From positions 74,035,935-74,099,934 of the forward strand of contig CM043950.1 of NCBI GenBank assembly GCA_014529385.2: a stretch of DNA of 64,000 bases, in the 5' to 3' direction. Under the pieces are notes generated by a model. It worked only from the letters and a program-made list of their open reading frames with translations, had not been told where the DNA came from and did no database searches. Shown piece by piece: positions 32,231 through 42,685 of this stretch (the stretch's first letter is position 1; each line of letters starts with the position of its first letter). This DNA comes from Adiantum capillus-veneris. Taxonomy: Eukaryota; Streptophyta; Polypodiopsida; Polypodiales; Pteridaceae. A program made the position numbers and the translations under genes.

Positions 32231-32559
32231 AGCTATTCCAAATTGTCTAAATGCTTGCTCAGATACATCACCATAACCTTAGATAACATCCATATTCCGA
32301 GTTAAGAAGAGCTCTTGCATATGTGACTATATGTTCCAGTGGAGGCTCCAATGACATAATTTTACATCAACAATATCCTGTCGAGAATCTTTGACTATTA
32401 CTAGAGGAACCTGTTGAAATCTCCTCCAAATCAGTTCTTGATACGATAAATGTTTACTTGGATGCAAGGTATATATTTGCAAAAGAGATGTGCTTACGTA
32501 TTTACTCTGATTAGATGCATTAAAAAAAGCTCGATATACAAAGATTGCAAGTTCATCTG
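32231..32559. other. Boundary between the two Helitron arms; not resolved
   Basis: No clear domain; AT-rich, probably decayed Helitron sequence. Confidence 0.3.
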
Positions 32560-34757
32560 TCTATGCAAAATAGTGTAGTCTTTAATGACGATGATAATTT
32601 GCGAGATGTATTGACATGAGATAGAAATCAAAACATTAATCTTAGAGAATAGTTCAAAGCTAATGAATTGTAGAAAGATGAGCGTACGCTATTGTATCCA
32701 TTTCCTGTGTGAATGGAAAACCGCTTTTCTAAGAAATGGATACAAAGAAGACGAGGGTATGTTATAGGCATGTATAATGTCTCTCACAGTGCTCTTGAAA
32801 AAATACTTCTTCCGTATGCTTTTGACAATTTGTAAAGAATGTATGCCTAGTGAAGAGCTCTGAACTATTGATGGAATTTTGTATCCTTCCTTCAAGGAAG
32901 CTTGCCTAGCTAGGAGATTGATTGTGATTTTGTAAAAGACTTGGCGTTGTTACAAATAGAGAAAATCTTGCAACAATACTGAAAGCATTTGTGTGATTTT
33001 CAAGGCATGTCGACACGAGAAAGATAATAATGGACTAGATTGCAAAATGGGTTCCTGATTGAGGAGGTGATGTTTGATACAATAGGATAGGCATTGGTAA
33101 ATGTTGATATGGTAATTATCATGAATGAGTGCCAAAGAAGAGCTTATGACTCAATATTGAATGCAGTTGATCATGGTGCATGTGACATTTTTGTTTTGGA
33201 TGATCCGAGTGGCTCTAGGAAGACCTGTCTTTATAACTGCTTGCTTTCTTATTTGTGTGGCCACAATATAATTGCTTTGGCATTCACATCTTTAGGTATA
33301 GCATCCCTCCTTCTATCCAAAGGCCATACAACTTACTCATAATGTCACGTTTAGTTGTATCAAGGTCTTGTAAAATTATAGCGGTGTGTCATTGGTGCAT
33401 CATCCCATATGATCAGTCGTCCAAGACTCAAAAGCTCTTCTTACGAACTGTTCCCTCGAATGTTACATATACTAATAGCATTATAATCCAATGGGATCTT
33501 TATATTTGGGGATAAAGTGGTATTGCTTGGAGGAGATTTTCAAGAGATTCTACCAGTAATTGTAAAAGGTTTTTGAGAGGATATTATTGATGTCATATTA
33601 TGCTGCTCGAAGCTATGGTCACATGTGCAAGTGCTCTTCTTAGCTGAGAATATGCATGTTATCTAAGGTTGTGGTGATGTATTTGAATAAGAATTTAGTC
33701 AATGATTTCTAAATATTGAAAATCGCTCCATTGGAAAGAGTCATTTTGATGAAAATGTAAAAGTAATATGCCATTGTAAAATTAAATAGTGGACTTCAAA
33801 GTCTGTTGTGTTGTGTATATAAAGATACTTTTTCAGAGATCATGCTATTTGGGCGCTTAGGAATCAAGAAGTCGATGCGGTAAATGATTGTGTATCAAGG
33901 ATAAGGGGACGGGTTGGTAGGGGTGGCTGCCCTAATAGCCGATGTAATTTTGGTCCCTAGATGTTGTCATGGCTCAACACGAGCATGTCAAGACCTTGTA
34001 ATTTTTTGGATTGATTAATATAATTCACTCACAATTGTGAGTTTTGTAAAAAAGAAAGAAAAAAAAAAGGAAGTCGATGAGGTAAATGATTGTGCTTTGG
34101 GTTTGTTGGATGGGGAGTAATAGAATATCTCAATACAGACTCCAATGTATCTTCCATGGAAGGAGATAACTTTGAATACACTATTGAATATAATAATATT
34201 TTGAATTTTGGTGGTGGGTTTCTTTCGTATTGTTTGGTTTTAAAGAAGAATGCACAAATAATTTTGCTTTGAAATTTTGGATGCTCAGCAAGTGTCGTGT
34301 CATTGTATTAGATCGATTTGCAGGAAATTTCAATTTAAAGTGATAGAAGCAGAGATTATGACCAACACTAATTGTGGAGATAGAGTATTCTTACCTCACA
34401 TTACATTCATACCTACTTCTCTTCAACTTTCTTTTGATATAAGACAAAGATAGTTCCTCATAAGTTCATAGGGAAAACTCTATGTACTTGGTCTTTAGTC
34501 GTATACTCCAGTCTTTTCCCATAACCAATCGTATGTTGCTTATCAATAATGAGATATCTACATCTCTCCAACCTTCTTTTGATATAAGATGAAGACAGTT
34601 CGCAATAAGTCTCTAGGAAAATCTCTACATGTACTTGGTATTTAGCCGTATACTTCTTTTCCCATGGCTAATTGTATGTTGCTTTGTCAATTGTGAGATC
34701 TAGGAGAGCTATGAAGGTCTACATAAGTAAACAAAGCATAGAAACTCTTAAAATGAT
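32560..34757 (+). pseudogene. Helitron PIF1-like helicase remnant, arm B
   Basis: Plus-strand Helitron protein remains in order: linker before the helicase (RRRGYVIGMYNVSHSALEKI; YPSFKEACLAR in another frame near 32,885); helicase start at 33,094-33,342 with NECQRRAYDSILNAVDHGA and a damaged Walker A (DDPSGSRKTCLYN where the family has GPGGTGKT); motif GDKVVLLGGDFQEILPVIVK near 33,514; LFLAENMHV; then HAIWALRN and VDAVND. Here a small retroposon splits it (33,893-34,069). It resumes EVDEVNDCALGLLDGE. The family helicase unwinds DNA during rolling-circle transposition. No intact Rep nuclease is seen. Many stops. Confidence 0.75.
33893..34069 (+). mobile_element. Small A-tailed retroposon (177 bp)
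   Basis: Inserted in the helicase relic and ended by an A-rich tail (34,049-34,068). A 25-bp duplication flanks it (33,868-33,892 and 34,070-34,094, starting GAAGTCGATG; one mismatch). Arm A reads through without it. A long duplication plus an A tail indicates LINE-driven target-primed insertion. The body, with ATTGATTAATATAATTCA before the tail, may be a 5'-truncated LINE 3' end or a SINE. Confidence 0.8.
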
Positions 34758-34765
34758 GGAATAAG

Positions 34766-34896
34766 CATAGTCACGAGGGACGCATTCTTGGACGGGGAAC
34801 AGGGGATGGGGCTCAAATGGATTTTTAGTGTAAAAAAGAGGGCAGGATGGCAAGTGGGGACGGGAAGCCCAAAAAAGGGCGTCCACTGTTACTATG
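34766..34896. mobile_element. hAT-like MITE, copy 2 (131 bp)
   Basis: Starts CATAGTCACGAGGGACGC and ends GTCCACTGTTACTATG. A perfect 8-bp duplication GGAATAAG flanks it (34,758-34,765 and 34,897-34,904). Arm A has the empty site, complement CCAATAAG at 31,574-31,581. Same family as 2,320-2,443. Confidence 0.9.
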
Positions 34897-34904
34897 GGAA
34901 TAAG

Positions 34905-36064
34905 TCCACTTGTTCTCACACATTATGAGGTGTACAAAGTGGTTTTATAGATGGTTAGAGAAGACTCTTCTTAAATATAATGACTATTAGAAAGTAAAGC
35001 ACTTCTACTATATGAGTTTTATGGATTGTACGTTTTCACTTTTTATTTTGCAAATAAGATCAAAGTTGATATAAAAACATGTCATATATGTGTGTATATA
35101 AATATGTGGATGTTAGTATTGTATTACGCGTTTTTAAAATACGGTTGAAATCTTCCTCTTTATAGATGCCAAGCCAAAGAAGGCATTTAACATCACCCAT
35201 CACTTCACATGTATGATAAGATCTAATTATATTGTTTCTAAATTTATAAATTTGATGCTCAACTTATACATTTCTCTTGTAAATCCACCTGGTTGAAGAG
35301 GCCCACTTATTGCGCATGATGTAGTGTGCATAGTGGAAAGCTTCGAAGTTGTTGGGTGAGTTATACCAATTACACAATGTTTCTTTTCATATTTTGTTTT
35401 GTTGTTAAGCCTATTTTTCTTTAAAAAATGCTAAGCTGTAGGAATCATAATATTGTGATCATATTTTGCTGGAAGTACACGAATTCTTTGAATGGCCTTA
35501 AGTATACTTCCACATCTATGTGATGTGAATCGTGTAGCAATTTCAGCTCGTATACGAGTCCGCAAACTCGGCAACCACTTGCCTATGATTGCAACATACT
35601 TTTACATGGATAGATATGAGAATTGGCAAGTGATATTGTACAGTCTCACAAGGGACGTCATTGTTTAGGTAAAAGTGTTCGTTGCACGAAACCTTAATTA
35701 TTGCGGGTACCAAATGCTATATCTTGAAGATTGTTATTTAATGTGATAATTTCTTTTTTAATTTAAATATTTAGTTGATTTTAAAAACATTCATTTTTTC
35801 AAAAACAACTCTTAGGTTGTGTTGATAGAAATTATTTAATTAACAAGCTAATAGATTTTGCACGTGCTCAATGTAATGCTTTGAAGATTGTTATTCTGAA
35901 GTGACAACGTTTTTTTTCTGGTTTAAATTTAGTTGTTTCCAAAAAAAATAAAATTTAGCCGATTTGAGTCTCATGTTGTGTTGACAGATACTATTCGCAA
36001 TAATGGAAGTGGATTGTGTCTTTTCATTGACTCTCCCTCTCTATAACTCTCTCTCTCTCTCTTG
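34905..36064 (+). repeat. 3' flank of Helitron arm B, inverted match to arm A
   Basis: Non-coding sequence matching the complement of 30,527-31,570 over its length: for example AAGATCTAATTATATTGTTT, ATACTTCCACATCTATGTG and GAATTGGC occur in both. The match reaches the CT tract at 36,046-36,064 (preceded by CTCTATAACTCTC; CTCCATAACTCTC in arm A). An internal partial duplication near 35,880-35,990 repeats the stretch around TTGAAGATTGTTATT. Confidence 0.75.
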
Positions 36065-36114
36065 TTATAGAGTTAACTGTCATATTCTTCTTTTTCTCTT
36101 CTCTCCCTCTCTCT

Positions 36115-36460
36115 ATAGAAATGGAGATGTCATTCTTCTAGGAGACTCTAATGTCAGGACGGACAAATCTCAGAGAGCTTGCTACAATATCTCAGAGGAA
36201 ATGTTGAAAGAATTGGATTCAATGATATGGGATTGGCCAGGTGTTTGCAAGATGAGGAGCACATTGGATATGGGAGATCTCGGACAGACACCACTACAGA
36301 TAGATTGGCCATCTTGAATGACCTTTAGACATTTCCAACATCAAGTGGATTCACTTGTTTTCCTCATAGACATGTTTCTAGCACAATGGATTATGTTTTT
36401 GCTCAACGCAGTTTTATACCCTCTAGTCAAGACTTTATAGTTGGGTCTTTGATTATCCGG
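36115..36460 (+). pseudogene. LINE-B APE-type endonuclease remnant
   Basis: RNGDVILLGDSNVRTDKSQ carries the GDxN motif (Phe of GDFN replaced by Ser). Further on, in shifted frames, are CFPHRHVS and STMDYVFAQRSFIPS, the closing part of an exonuclease-endonuclease-phosphatase fold. The family enzyme nicks target DNA to prime reverse transcription. The N-terminal half is absent. Confidence 0.7.
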
Positions 36461-36741
36461 GAGCAGTAGATGATGGCCTTTTCACATTTAGTGTCTCATT
36501 CCATTTCCGTACAGCTTGACTGAAATAGACATCCATTGATACCCTTTTACTTCAAAGACTAATTCTATCTATATAGATGGTATATATAGACGCTTACGCA
36601 TAGAGGATCCAAGGAGACCTCTAGAGGAGCTCACTTATATATTGGCAAAGATACTGCTAGATGCAGTAGCAAAAGCACATCCACACAATGAGCATGCGCA
36701 ATGACGACGTTTTGGGAGCATATCCTTGAACAGCTGGTATT

Positions 36742-37100
36742 ATGAGAAGTGCAAAGATACGAGAGTCCTCGACTTTAGAGAAAGTTAGTTCTAGGAGTCA
36801 TCAATCACAGGCGGTTATGGATTGCTTCTCAACGCTTAGTGCGATAGAAGAAAAGGGCGTTTCTAGTTGGATTAGAATATTATTTATACGAGTTGTTTTT
36901 TATCTGAGACTCAGGCGAGGCATTGCGACTCTTCCATGGGCATTCTCCCGCACCAATCATCCCTTTTACGGAGGTATAGGGTCAGTATGCATCATCTCTC
37001 TACACAGTCTCGGGGCAGCCACCTCTTCTAGACCCACTAGAGCGATGCCCACATACATGTGCTTTCTTTACCGCCAAGATGGAAAAGAAGGTCATTGACA
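36742..37100 (+). pseudogene. LINE-B linker between endonuclease and reverse transcriptase
   Basis: Frame with MDCFSTLSAIEEKGVSS and FYGGIGSVCIISLHS, homologous to the minus-strand fragment 8,098-8,535. It precedes the reverse transcriptase; function unknown. Confidence 0.7.
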
Positions 37101-37209
37101 GGATGAGGAACAAGAGAGCATATGATCATGATCCTAGTAGCAAAGCATTTTACGCATACCAGAGATCTGCTTGCAAAGCTTCTATGAGTGATGTTCAAAC
37201 GTCCCATGT

Positions 37210-37900
37210 GTGAGGGTCTACTCGATACCTATCTTTAAGTCAAGGGACCCCATGGAATCTAGGAACCACCGCACTATCATGATTGGAAAAATATTGGCAT
37301 GGTTGTACACATACATCCTTGAGCAACAATTGAGTAGATGGACAAATAGAGGGTGTACGGGTTTGAGGAGTTTCTCTACTCTTAATCATATTCAGACACT
37401 TAGAGCCATTATTGAGGAGGGGAGATTATATGGGATATAGCTCTTTTGTTTCCTTGTGGATTTTCACAAATCCTTCGATACAATGCCTAGAGCTAGATTG
37501 ATGCTCAGGCTGCAGGAGATAGAAGTACCCACAAAGTTTATTTGGGAGATTGTGGCTCTATATAGATCAGTAGTCAAAGAAGTACGCACTCTAGAAGGGA
37601 GTTTTTATTTGGTTCACTCCACTTTTGTTGTGAAACATGGTTGCCCGCTATCTCCTACATTATTTGGTATGTATGTTGATGGGGTTTTTGACTACATTGA
37701 GAGGGATATATGGTAATAGAGGAGCACAATTGGCAGGGACATTAATCCACAATTGTTATATGTTGATGAAATTCTATCAATTTCTCACTCCTCAGAGGAG
37801 ATGCAGCGTCACTTAGATGCTTTGTACGTATTTGCTTATGATAGTGGGTTGTCTGTTAACTTGGGGAAAACCAATGTTGTGGTGTTTTAACACCACACCA
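37210..37900 (+). pseudogene. LINE-B reverse transcriptase remnant
   Basis: SRNHRTIMIGKILAWLYTYI, LRAIIEEGRLYG, VDFHKSFDTMPRARLM (first catalytic Asp) and KHGCPLSPTLFGMYVDGVFD, then in a broken frame LLYVDEILSISHSSEEMQ, where the family has YADDIVL (second Asp lost). The same order occurs at 56,153-56,850. Stops at about 37,440 and 37,716. Confidence 0.85.
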
Positions 37901-38814
37901 CAGTGGGTCAAGAGGTGAGCACCCACATTTATATATGGCCAAGAGATGGTGGAGTATACAGATGCATACACCTATCTTGGGGTAGTCCTTAGTGGACAGG
38001 TATTTTTGTTGAGGAGAGCAACAGAGACTAGACTAATAAGAGCTTATGCAACCTTGGGAGGACGGATGTTTGCGCAGTTTCAGTTTCAATAACCTCAACA
38101 AATCTCTGGATTTTTGTTACTCTAATGGCTTCAGCTATGCTTTACGTAGCTAGATATGGGGGCCCTTAGTGGACCACCATGCAGGTCTGGTAGCACTAAT
38201 GGATCGACGTGCATGGAGAGGCCTTTAGTCTCTATGATCTCTCGGATGATTTGGGCTAAGGCCTTAGTGCCACATGAGATTATTTGAGGCGATCTAACAA
38301 ACCCCCCTCTCGTGGTTGAGGCACTTACTAGAGCAGTATCCTTCATGCATGGTTTATGTGACCTCCCCAGAGACAGATATGCTCAGATATGGGACTCGAT
38401 AGTCAAATGAGCAAGCTTCACAACAAACTTCAAAGCCCACTTGTACTAGAGATATATTAGTTGACACATCCATTGAGGTCAGGAGAGCTAGACGTCCACG
38501 TCTACGAGAGCAACCACGACATCGGTGGAGGCTCCATATCAGAGGATCAAGACTATTTTAGCATGACATGGGAGACATCGAGTACGAATATTTACAGAGG
38601 TGAACATTGATGATGCTCTTCAACAACTGAGGCAATATTTTCTTGGAAACTCCCTATGCCGGGTATCCTTAGACATTGATGATGATCATGATTTTAGTTT
38701 TTCGCTTTACTTCATTTTTATTTTGTACCCAGACAATGTATTAGATCTACGAAGATTATATCAGTTTGGTCTCATGGGTCATTTTGGCCTTTTGAAGACG
38801 TTTAATATAACATT

Positions 38815-38820
<6 letters not shown>

Positions 38821-38902
<82 letters not shown>
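38821..38902. repeat. (CT)n tract, LINE-B 3' tail
   Basis: 82 bases of pure CT repeat directly after the LINE-B end GAAGACGTTTAATATAACAT. Confidence 0.95.
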
Positions 38903-38905
<3 letters not shown>

Positions 38906-38945
38906 GGACATGGATATCGTTGTAGATTGTGTGACTCATAGGACT
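38903..38945 (-). repeat. Repeat X, short copy after the CT tract
   Basis: GGACATGGATATCGTTGTAG, then TGTGTGACTCATAGG. The first part matches the complement of 39,220-39,256 (GGACATGGATATCATTGTAC); the second matches the complement of 30,365-30,470. It marks where host sequence resumes behind LINE-B. Confidence 0.65.
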
Positions 38946-39146
38946 TCATCTCCATGCTAAAGGCTGGGTAGATAGAATGCATGACAGGCTGATAAAGGGG
39001 CTGGAAAAAGGTGATGCGTTTTCCCACCATACTAAATACATTGTTTCATAGGATGGAAAAGGTTTATTTGTTAGGGTCATTATTCACTGATAGATTTCTA
39101 CCTTTTTCAATACTCGAAGTTGAACACTATTGTGTCAGAAGGAGAG

Positions 39147-39252
39147 AAGCTTACGACATCACCATCGGGGTGCATATTAACCTATGCGGGTAGTCGTAGA
39201 AGGCCTTGTCGCGTTATGAATCATGCAATGTACAATGATATCCATGTCCACA

Positions 39253-39283
<31 letters not shown>
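39147..39283 (+). repeat. Repeat X, copy 2, with (GA)n
   Basis: ACGACATCACCATCGGGGTG to CCATGTCCACACA, then a GA tract 39,257-39,283. Homologous to 30,365-30,470. The sequence beyond the GA tract differs from arm A. Confidence 0.7.
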
Positions 39284-39286
<3 letters not shown>

Positions 39287-39479
39287 CAAACTCATCCTTG
39301 GACTCTTATGCCGTGTTAGCATGTTGTTACTTCCTCCTTTAGTCATTGGCAATCACCTCTTTGGGAGATAGTGTATGGTAAGATAGAAGGGCACATTCTT
39401 GGATGTCCTTGGAAGGATGATACAATGCATTTATCATGGCATGGTCGATAGCAACAAGAAGGGAATTCTCTTTGTTTGG

Positions 39480-40430
39480 AGAGTCTTCATTGGAATCTGA
39501 CATTCTCTCTTTGTTTGGTTGACCGTTCGCCTCGGCAGGCATACTTTCTCTCTTGTCGTGGCCTTTGCGTAGTTGGTGATGTGGTTGATAAGGCAGGCTA
39601 TACTTTCCACTTTCCCCTTGCCGCTCGTTGTTTTGGATTGGGTATGTATTACCTGTTAGCTTCGGAGAGAGCTTCAACACATGCTGATTTACTTTTTACC
39701 CATTCCTCCTTTGGCTGAGGGAAGTTTATGTTTGATTGGAATTTCAAAGATACGCCTTTTGAGTCCATTTCTACTAGTCAGGTTTATGCTCTTCTTCTAC
39801 CGCGGCCTTGGCTTGCTGATCATTGTAATGCACTATGGTCCATGCACAAGTCTGATACCTGGTGGAGGAAGCCTCTCTTTGCCATTTGGAAGAGCCACTT
39901 GCCTTTGAAGGAGTGATTGTTTATCTGGCGATGCTTGCTTGGAGTTCTCTTGGTGTCTCTTTTCTCAATGCAGGACGTCGCGTCATATTCGCTCTTCTTG
40001 TTGTGTCCGCTATTTGAATTTGGAAGAGACTATTAGTCGCCTGCTTTAGGATTACTACATTAATAGATTTTTTCTTCGATGCATATTCACTTGTATGCGG
40101 CTCCATTTCCTCTCTATGTTATCCACTAGCGGTTTTGGGCTTTTGGCATTCTCCCGCCTTTCTTGCAGTGATTTGCGGTCTTCTTTATGGGGGTCAGATT
40201 TCGGGTCTATTGGACCGTTTTCAAGCTTTCCCTTAGGAAATCTTTACGTGCTGCCAGTGTTGCCATGGAAGTTGGTGATATCACCCTTGAGATACATCAA
40301 CTTTCCTATGAATGCTTTTAGCCCTCTTTCACAGGTGAACACTTTTGTGTTATTTCTTTTGTACATGATCCTTTCCTTGAGTTTTCCTCGCCTCGAGGTT
40401 TCCCACTTGTAAATTAATCCCAAAGATTTA
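39480..40430 (+). pseudogene. LINE reverse-transcriptase tail with zf-RVT-like region
   Basis: Frame 39,728-39,916 reads ADHCNALWSMHKSDTWWRKP, then FAIWKSHLPLKE. After a stop comes LFIWRCLLGVL, the usual plant LINE pattern W..IW..LP.K..xFxWR.LxxxLP. CVRYLNLEETISRLL follows, where zf-RVT has its Cys/His region. The stretch 39,480-39,640 resembles repeat Y (59,700-59,790). It ends near an A-rich stretch at 40,425-40,440. No reverse-transcriptase core is present. Confidence 0.55.
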
Positions 40431-40639
40431 CAAAAAAAGTGTGTGTGTGTCCTTACTTCAAACTCAGAAGGAGATATGTATAAATTTATAAACTCACCAT
40501 AATCTTAACCAAAGGAATTGGTTGAAAAGATATAAGCAGTTGATTAATAGCTCTCCAGGTCAATGATGCATTTACAAATGCCATTTTCAAATAGCCAAAG
40601 GAAAATAAAAAACCATATTATCTGCATCAAGCACATTAT
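40431..40639. other. No gene; flank of Copia-1
   Basis: A GT run at 40,440-40,450 and nothing else recognised. Its last five bases, ATTAT, are the Copia-1 target duplication in inverted orientation. Confidence 0.5.
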
Positions 40640-40961
40640 TGTAAAGAATGAGAATGCAAGAGAGCTACACAAGACAAGCGCAAAGCACACAGAGATGGAA
40701 AGATTCTTCTTCTTCTTCACACAGAAAAGAGAGTACAAAATGACTAAGTGCTAAAGTTGAAAAGTAGCACATATGTACATGCGGTCACTAAGTGTGAACA
40801 CGCTAGAAGTGTAATAGGCTGGCACTATAAGTGTAGTCCAGCTGTAGAATCACTGGCAGAGATCCTCCGTCGGTCACCTAACGTGCCAGTGAGTAAATGC
40901 CATAAGCGGCCAAGACCCGTAGTGGATGCCAGCTCAAGATGTAGAGCTCGACATCTCAACA
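40640..40961 (-). repeat. Copia-1 3' LTR
   Basis: 322 bp, minus orientation; pairs with 18,595-18,918. The polypurine tract CTCGAGGGGGAG is at 40,962-40,973 on its inner side. Confidence 0.95.
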
Positions 40962-42553
40962 CTCCCCCTCGAGCTCTGCATGTCGCAGACTCCAAGCATA
41001 GTCCGAAAACGTCGAATCTTTTCAGCTCCGAGGGCCTTGGTAAAGATATCCGCTATCCACTCCTCTGTGCTGACGTAGACCAAGTCGATGTCGCCCGCCA
41101 ACACTCGCTCTCGAACGTAGTGGTAATGAACCTCTATGTGCTTGGTCCTGCCATGGAACACTGGGTTCCTAGCCAACTGTATGTTGCTGAGGTTGTCACA
41201 ATGGATGACAATCTGCTGGTCCACCTGCACTGCCAAGTCCTCAAGTAATGTGCATAGCCAAGCTACCTCGCACGCAGCAACTGTTGCACCTCTTTACTTG
41301 ATAAAGAAATCGTAGTCTGCTTTTTGCTGTTCCAAGTAACAGAGCACTCCCAAAAGAGAACATGAAGCCACTCGTAGATCTCCTATCAACAATGCTACCT
41401 GCCCAATCTGCATCTGTATACCCATACAATACTAATGGCACATCTGCTGCATAGAACAATGCGTAGTCAAGAGTACCTTGCACATACCGAAGTGTGCGTA
41501 GTACTCCATCCAAATGTGGCTTCCTTAGAAGCTGCATGAACTGACTCTCCAAGCCTACTGTGTAGCTCAAGTCTGGCCTCGTGATAGTCAAGTAGATTAG
41601 ACTACCCACAATCTTCCTGTACATCTTGACATCCTCAACAACATCACCCTTCTTTGCACTCAGCTTTGCATTCACATCCAAGGGAATAGAAATTGGCTTA
41701 CAATCAGCCATACCATACTTTGACAACATATCCAAAGCATACTGTCTCTGTGACAGCCATACACACCCTCTGGAGTCCTGATCACCTCAATGCCAAGAAA
41801 GTAGCGCAACTCGCCCAAATCTTTCATTTCAAACTCCTGTTTGAGAAGACCCTGCACATGGTCAATCTCCATAGCATTGTCACCCACAATAATAAGGTCA
41901 TCTACATATATGGTAATGACCACAATCCCCACATCACTCTCACGTACAAGAGTGAATGATCAGCATGAGCTCTCCTAAAAACAATACTAACAAGATACTT
42001 GGCAATCCTGTCATACCATGCTCTAGAGCCCTGCTTCAAACCATACAAAGCTTTGAGAAGTCTGCATACATAATCTGGGTAACCTAGATCGACATAACTA
42101 GGTGGCTGATCCATATACACATCCTCTTGCAACTCACCATTCAAGAAGGCATTCTTTACATCCATTTGATGCATAATCCATCCTCTAGATGCAGCCACTG
42201 CTATGATAGCTATCACAGTCGTCATCTTTGCCACTAGAGCAAAGGTCTCCTCATAGTCTATGCCATATGTCTGTGCATAACCCTTTGCAACCAGCCTTGC
42301 CTTGTGACGCTCAATGCTACCATCAGTCTTATGCTTGGTTTTGATACACCCATTTACAGCCAATAGCTTTCTTGCCACTTGGCAATGGCACCAACTCCCA
42401 TGTGTCGTTTGCTTTCAATGCAGCCATCTCTTCATTCATTGCATCATCCCAATGCACATTTCCAACCGCATCCTCAAAACATGTGGGCTCAACATCCTGT
42501 ATCACCTTAGCCATGTTGGCTTGGTGATGCGCTAGATACCCATCATAAGTCAA
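40934..42553 (-). pseudogene. Copia-1 reverse transcriptase and RNase H
   Basis: Five overlapping minus frames. In order: NDTWELVPLPSGKKAIGCKW; KGYAQTYGIDYEETFA; MDVKNAFLNGELQEDVYMDQ; LYGLKQGSRAWYD; ITIYVDDLIIVGD (YVDD site); LRYFLGIEV; YGYTDADWAGSIVDRRSTSG; IHCDNLSNIQLARNPVFHGR; HIEVHYHYVRERVLAGDIDL; ADIFTKALG. The last frame runs into the 3' LTR (stop at 40,934). Three or more frameshifts, including one in the RNase H near 41,240-41,330. Domain content is complete, so Copia-1 was once full length. Confidence 0.9.
40962..40973 (-). promoter_or_regulatory. Copia-1 polypurine tract
   Basis: CTCGAGGGGGAG on the minus strand, adjoining the 3' LTR. Confidence 0.85.
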
Positions 42554-42685
42554 TTTCTGAAATGGATTTCTGACTCTGTTAGATCTGTGCGGTCTTGGGT
42601 CACTCCTTTTCCTTCTAGCATCTTCTTGTACTTTCCTTACACTAGGTGTCCTGACAGCCGGAATTCCAAATTCCTCATCAAGACT

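Larger units (their letters stand above)
36065..38820 (+). mobile_element. LINE-B, longest copy
   Basis: A 2.76-kb LINE-B copy: endonuclease C-terminal half, linker, reverse transcriptase and 3' end, all degraded. The 5' edge lies directly after a CT tract (36,046-36,064) and the 3' end runs into an 82-bp CT tract (38,821-38,902). Beyond that, sequence like the one following the CT tract of arm A resumes (38,903-38,945). The element thus sits inside a CT microsatellite. Many stops; inactive. Confidence 0.85.
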
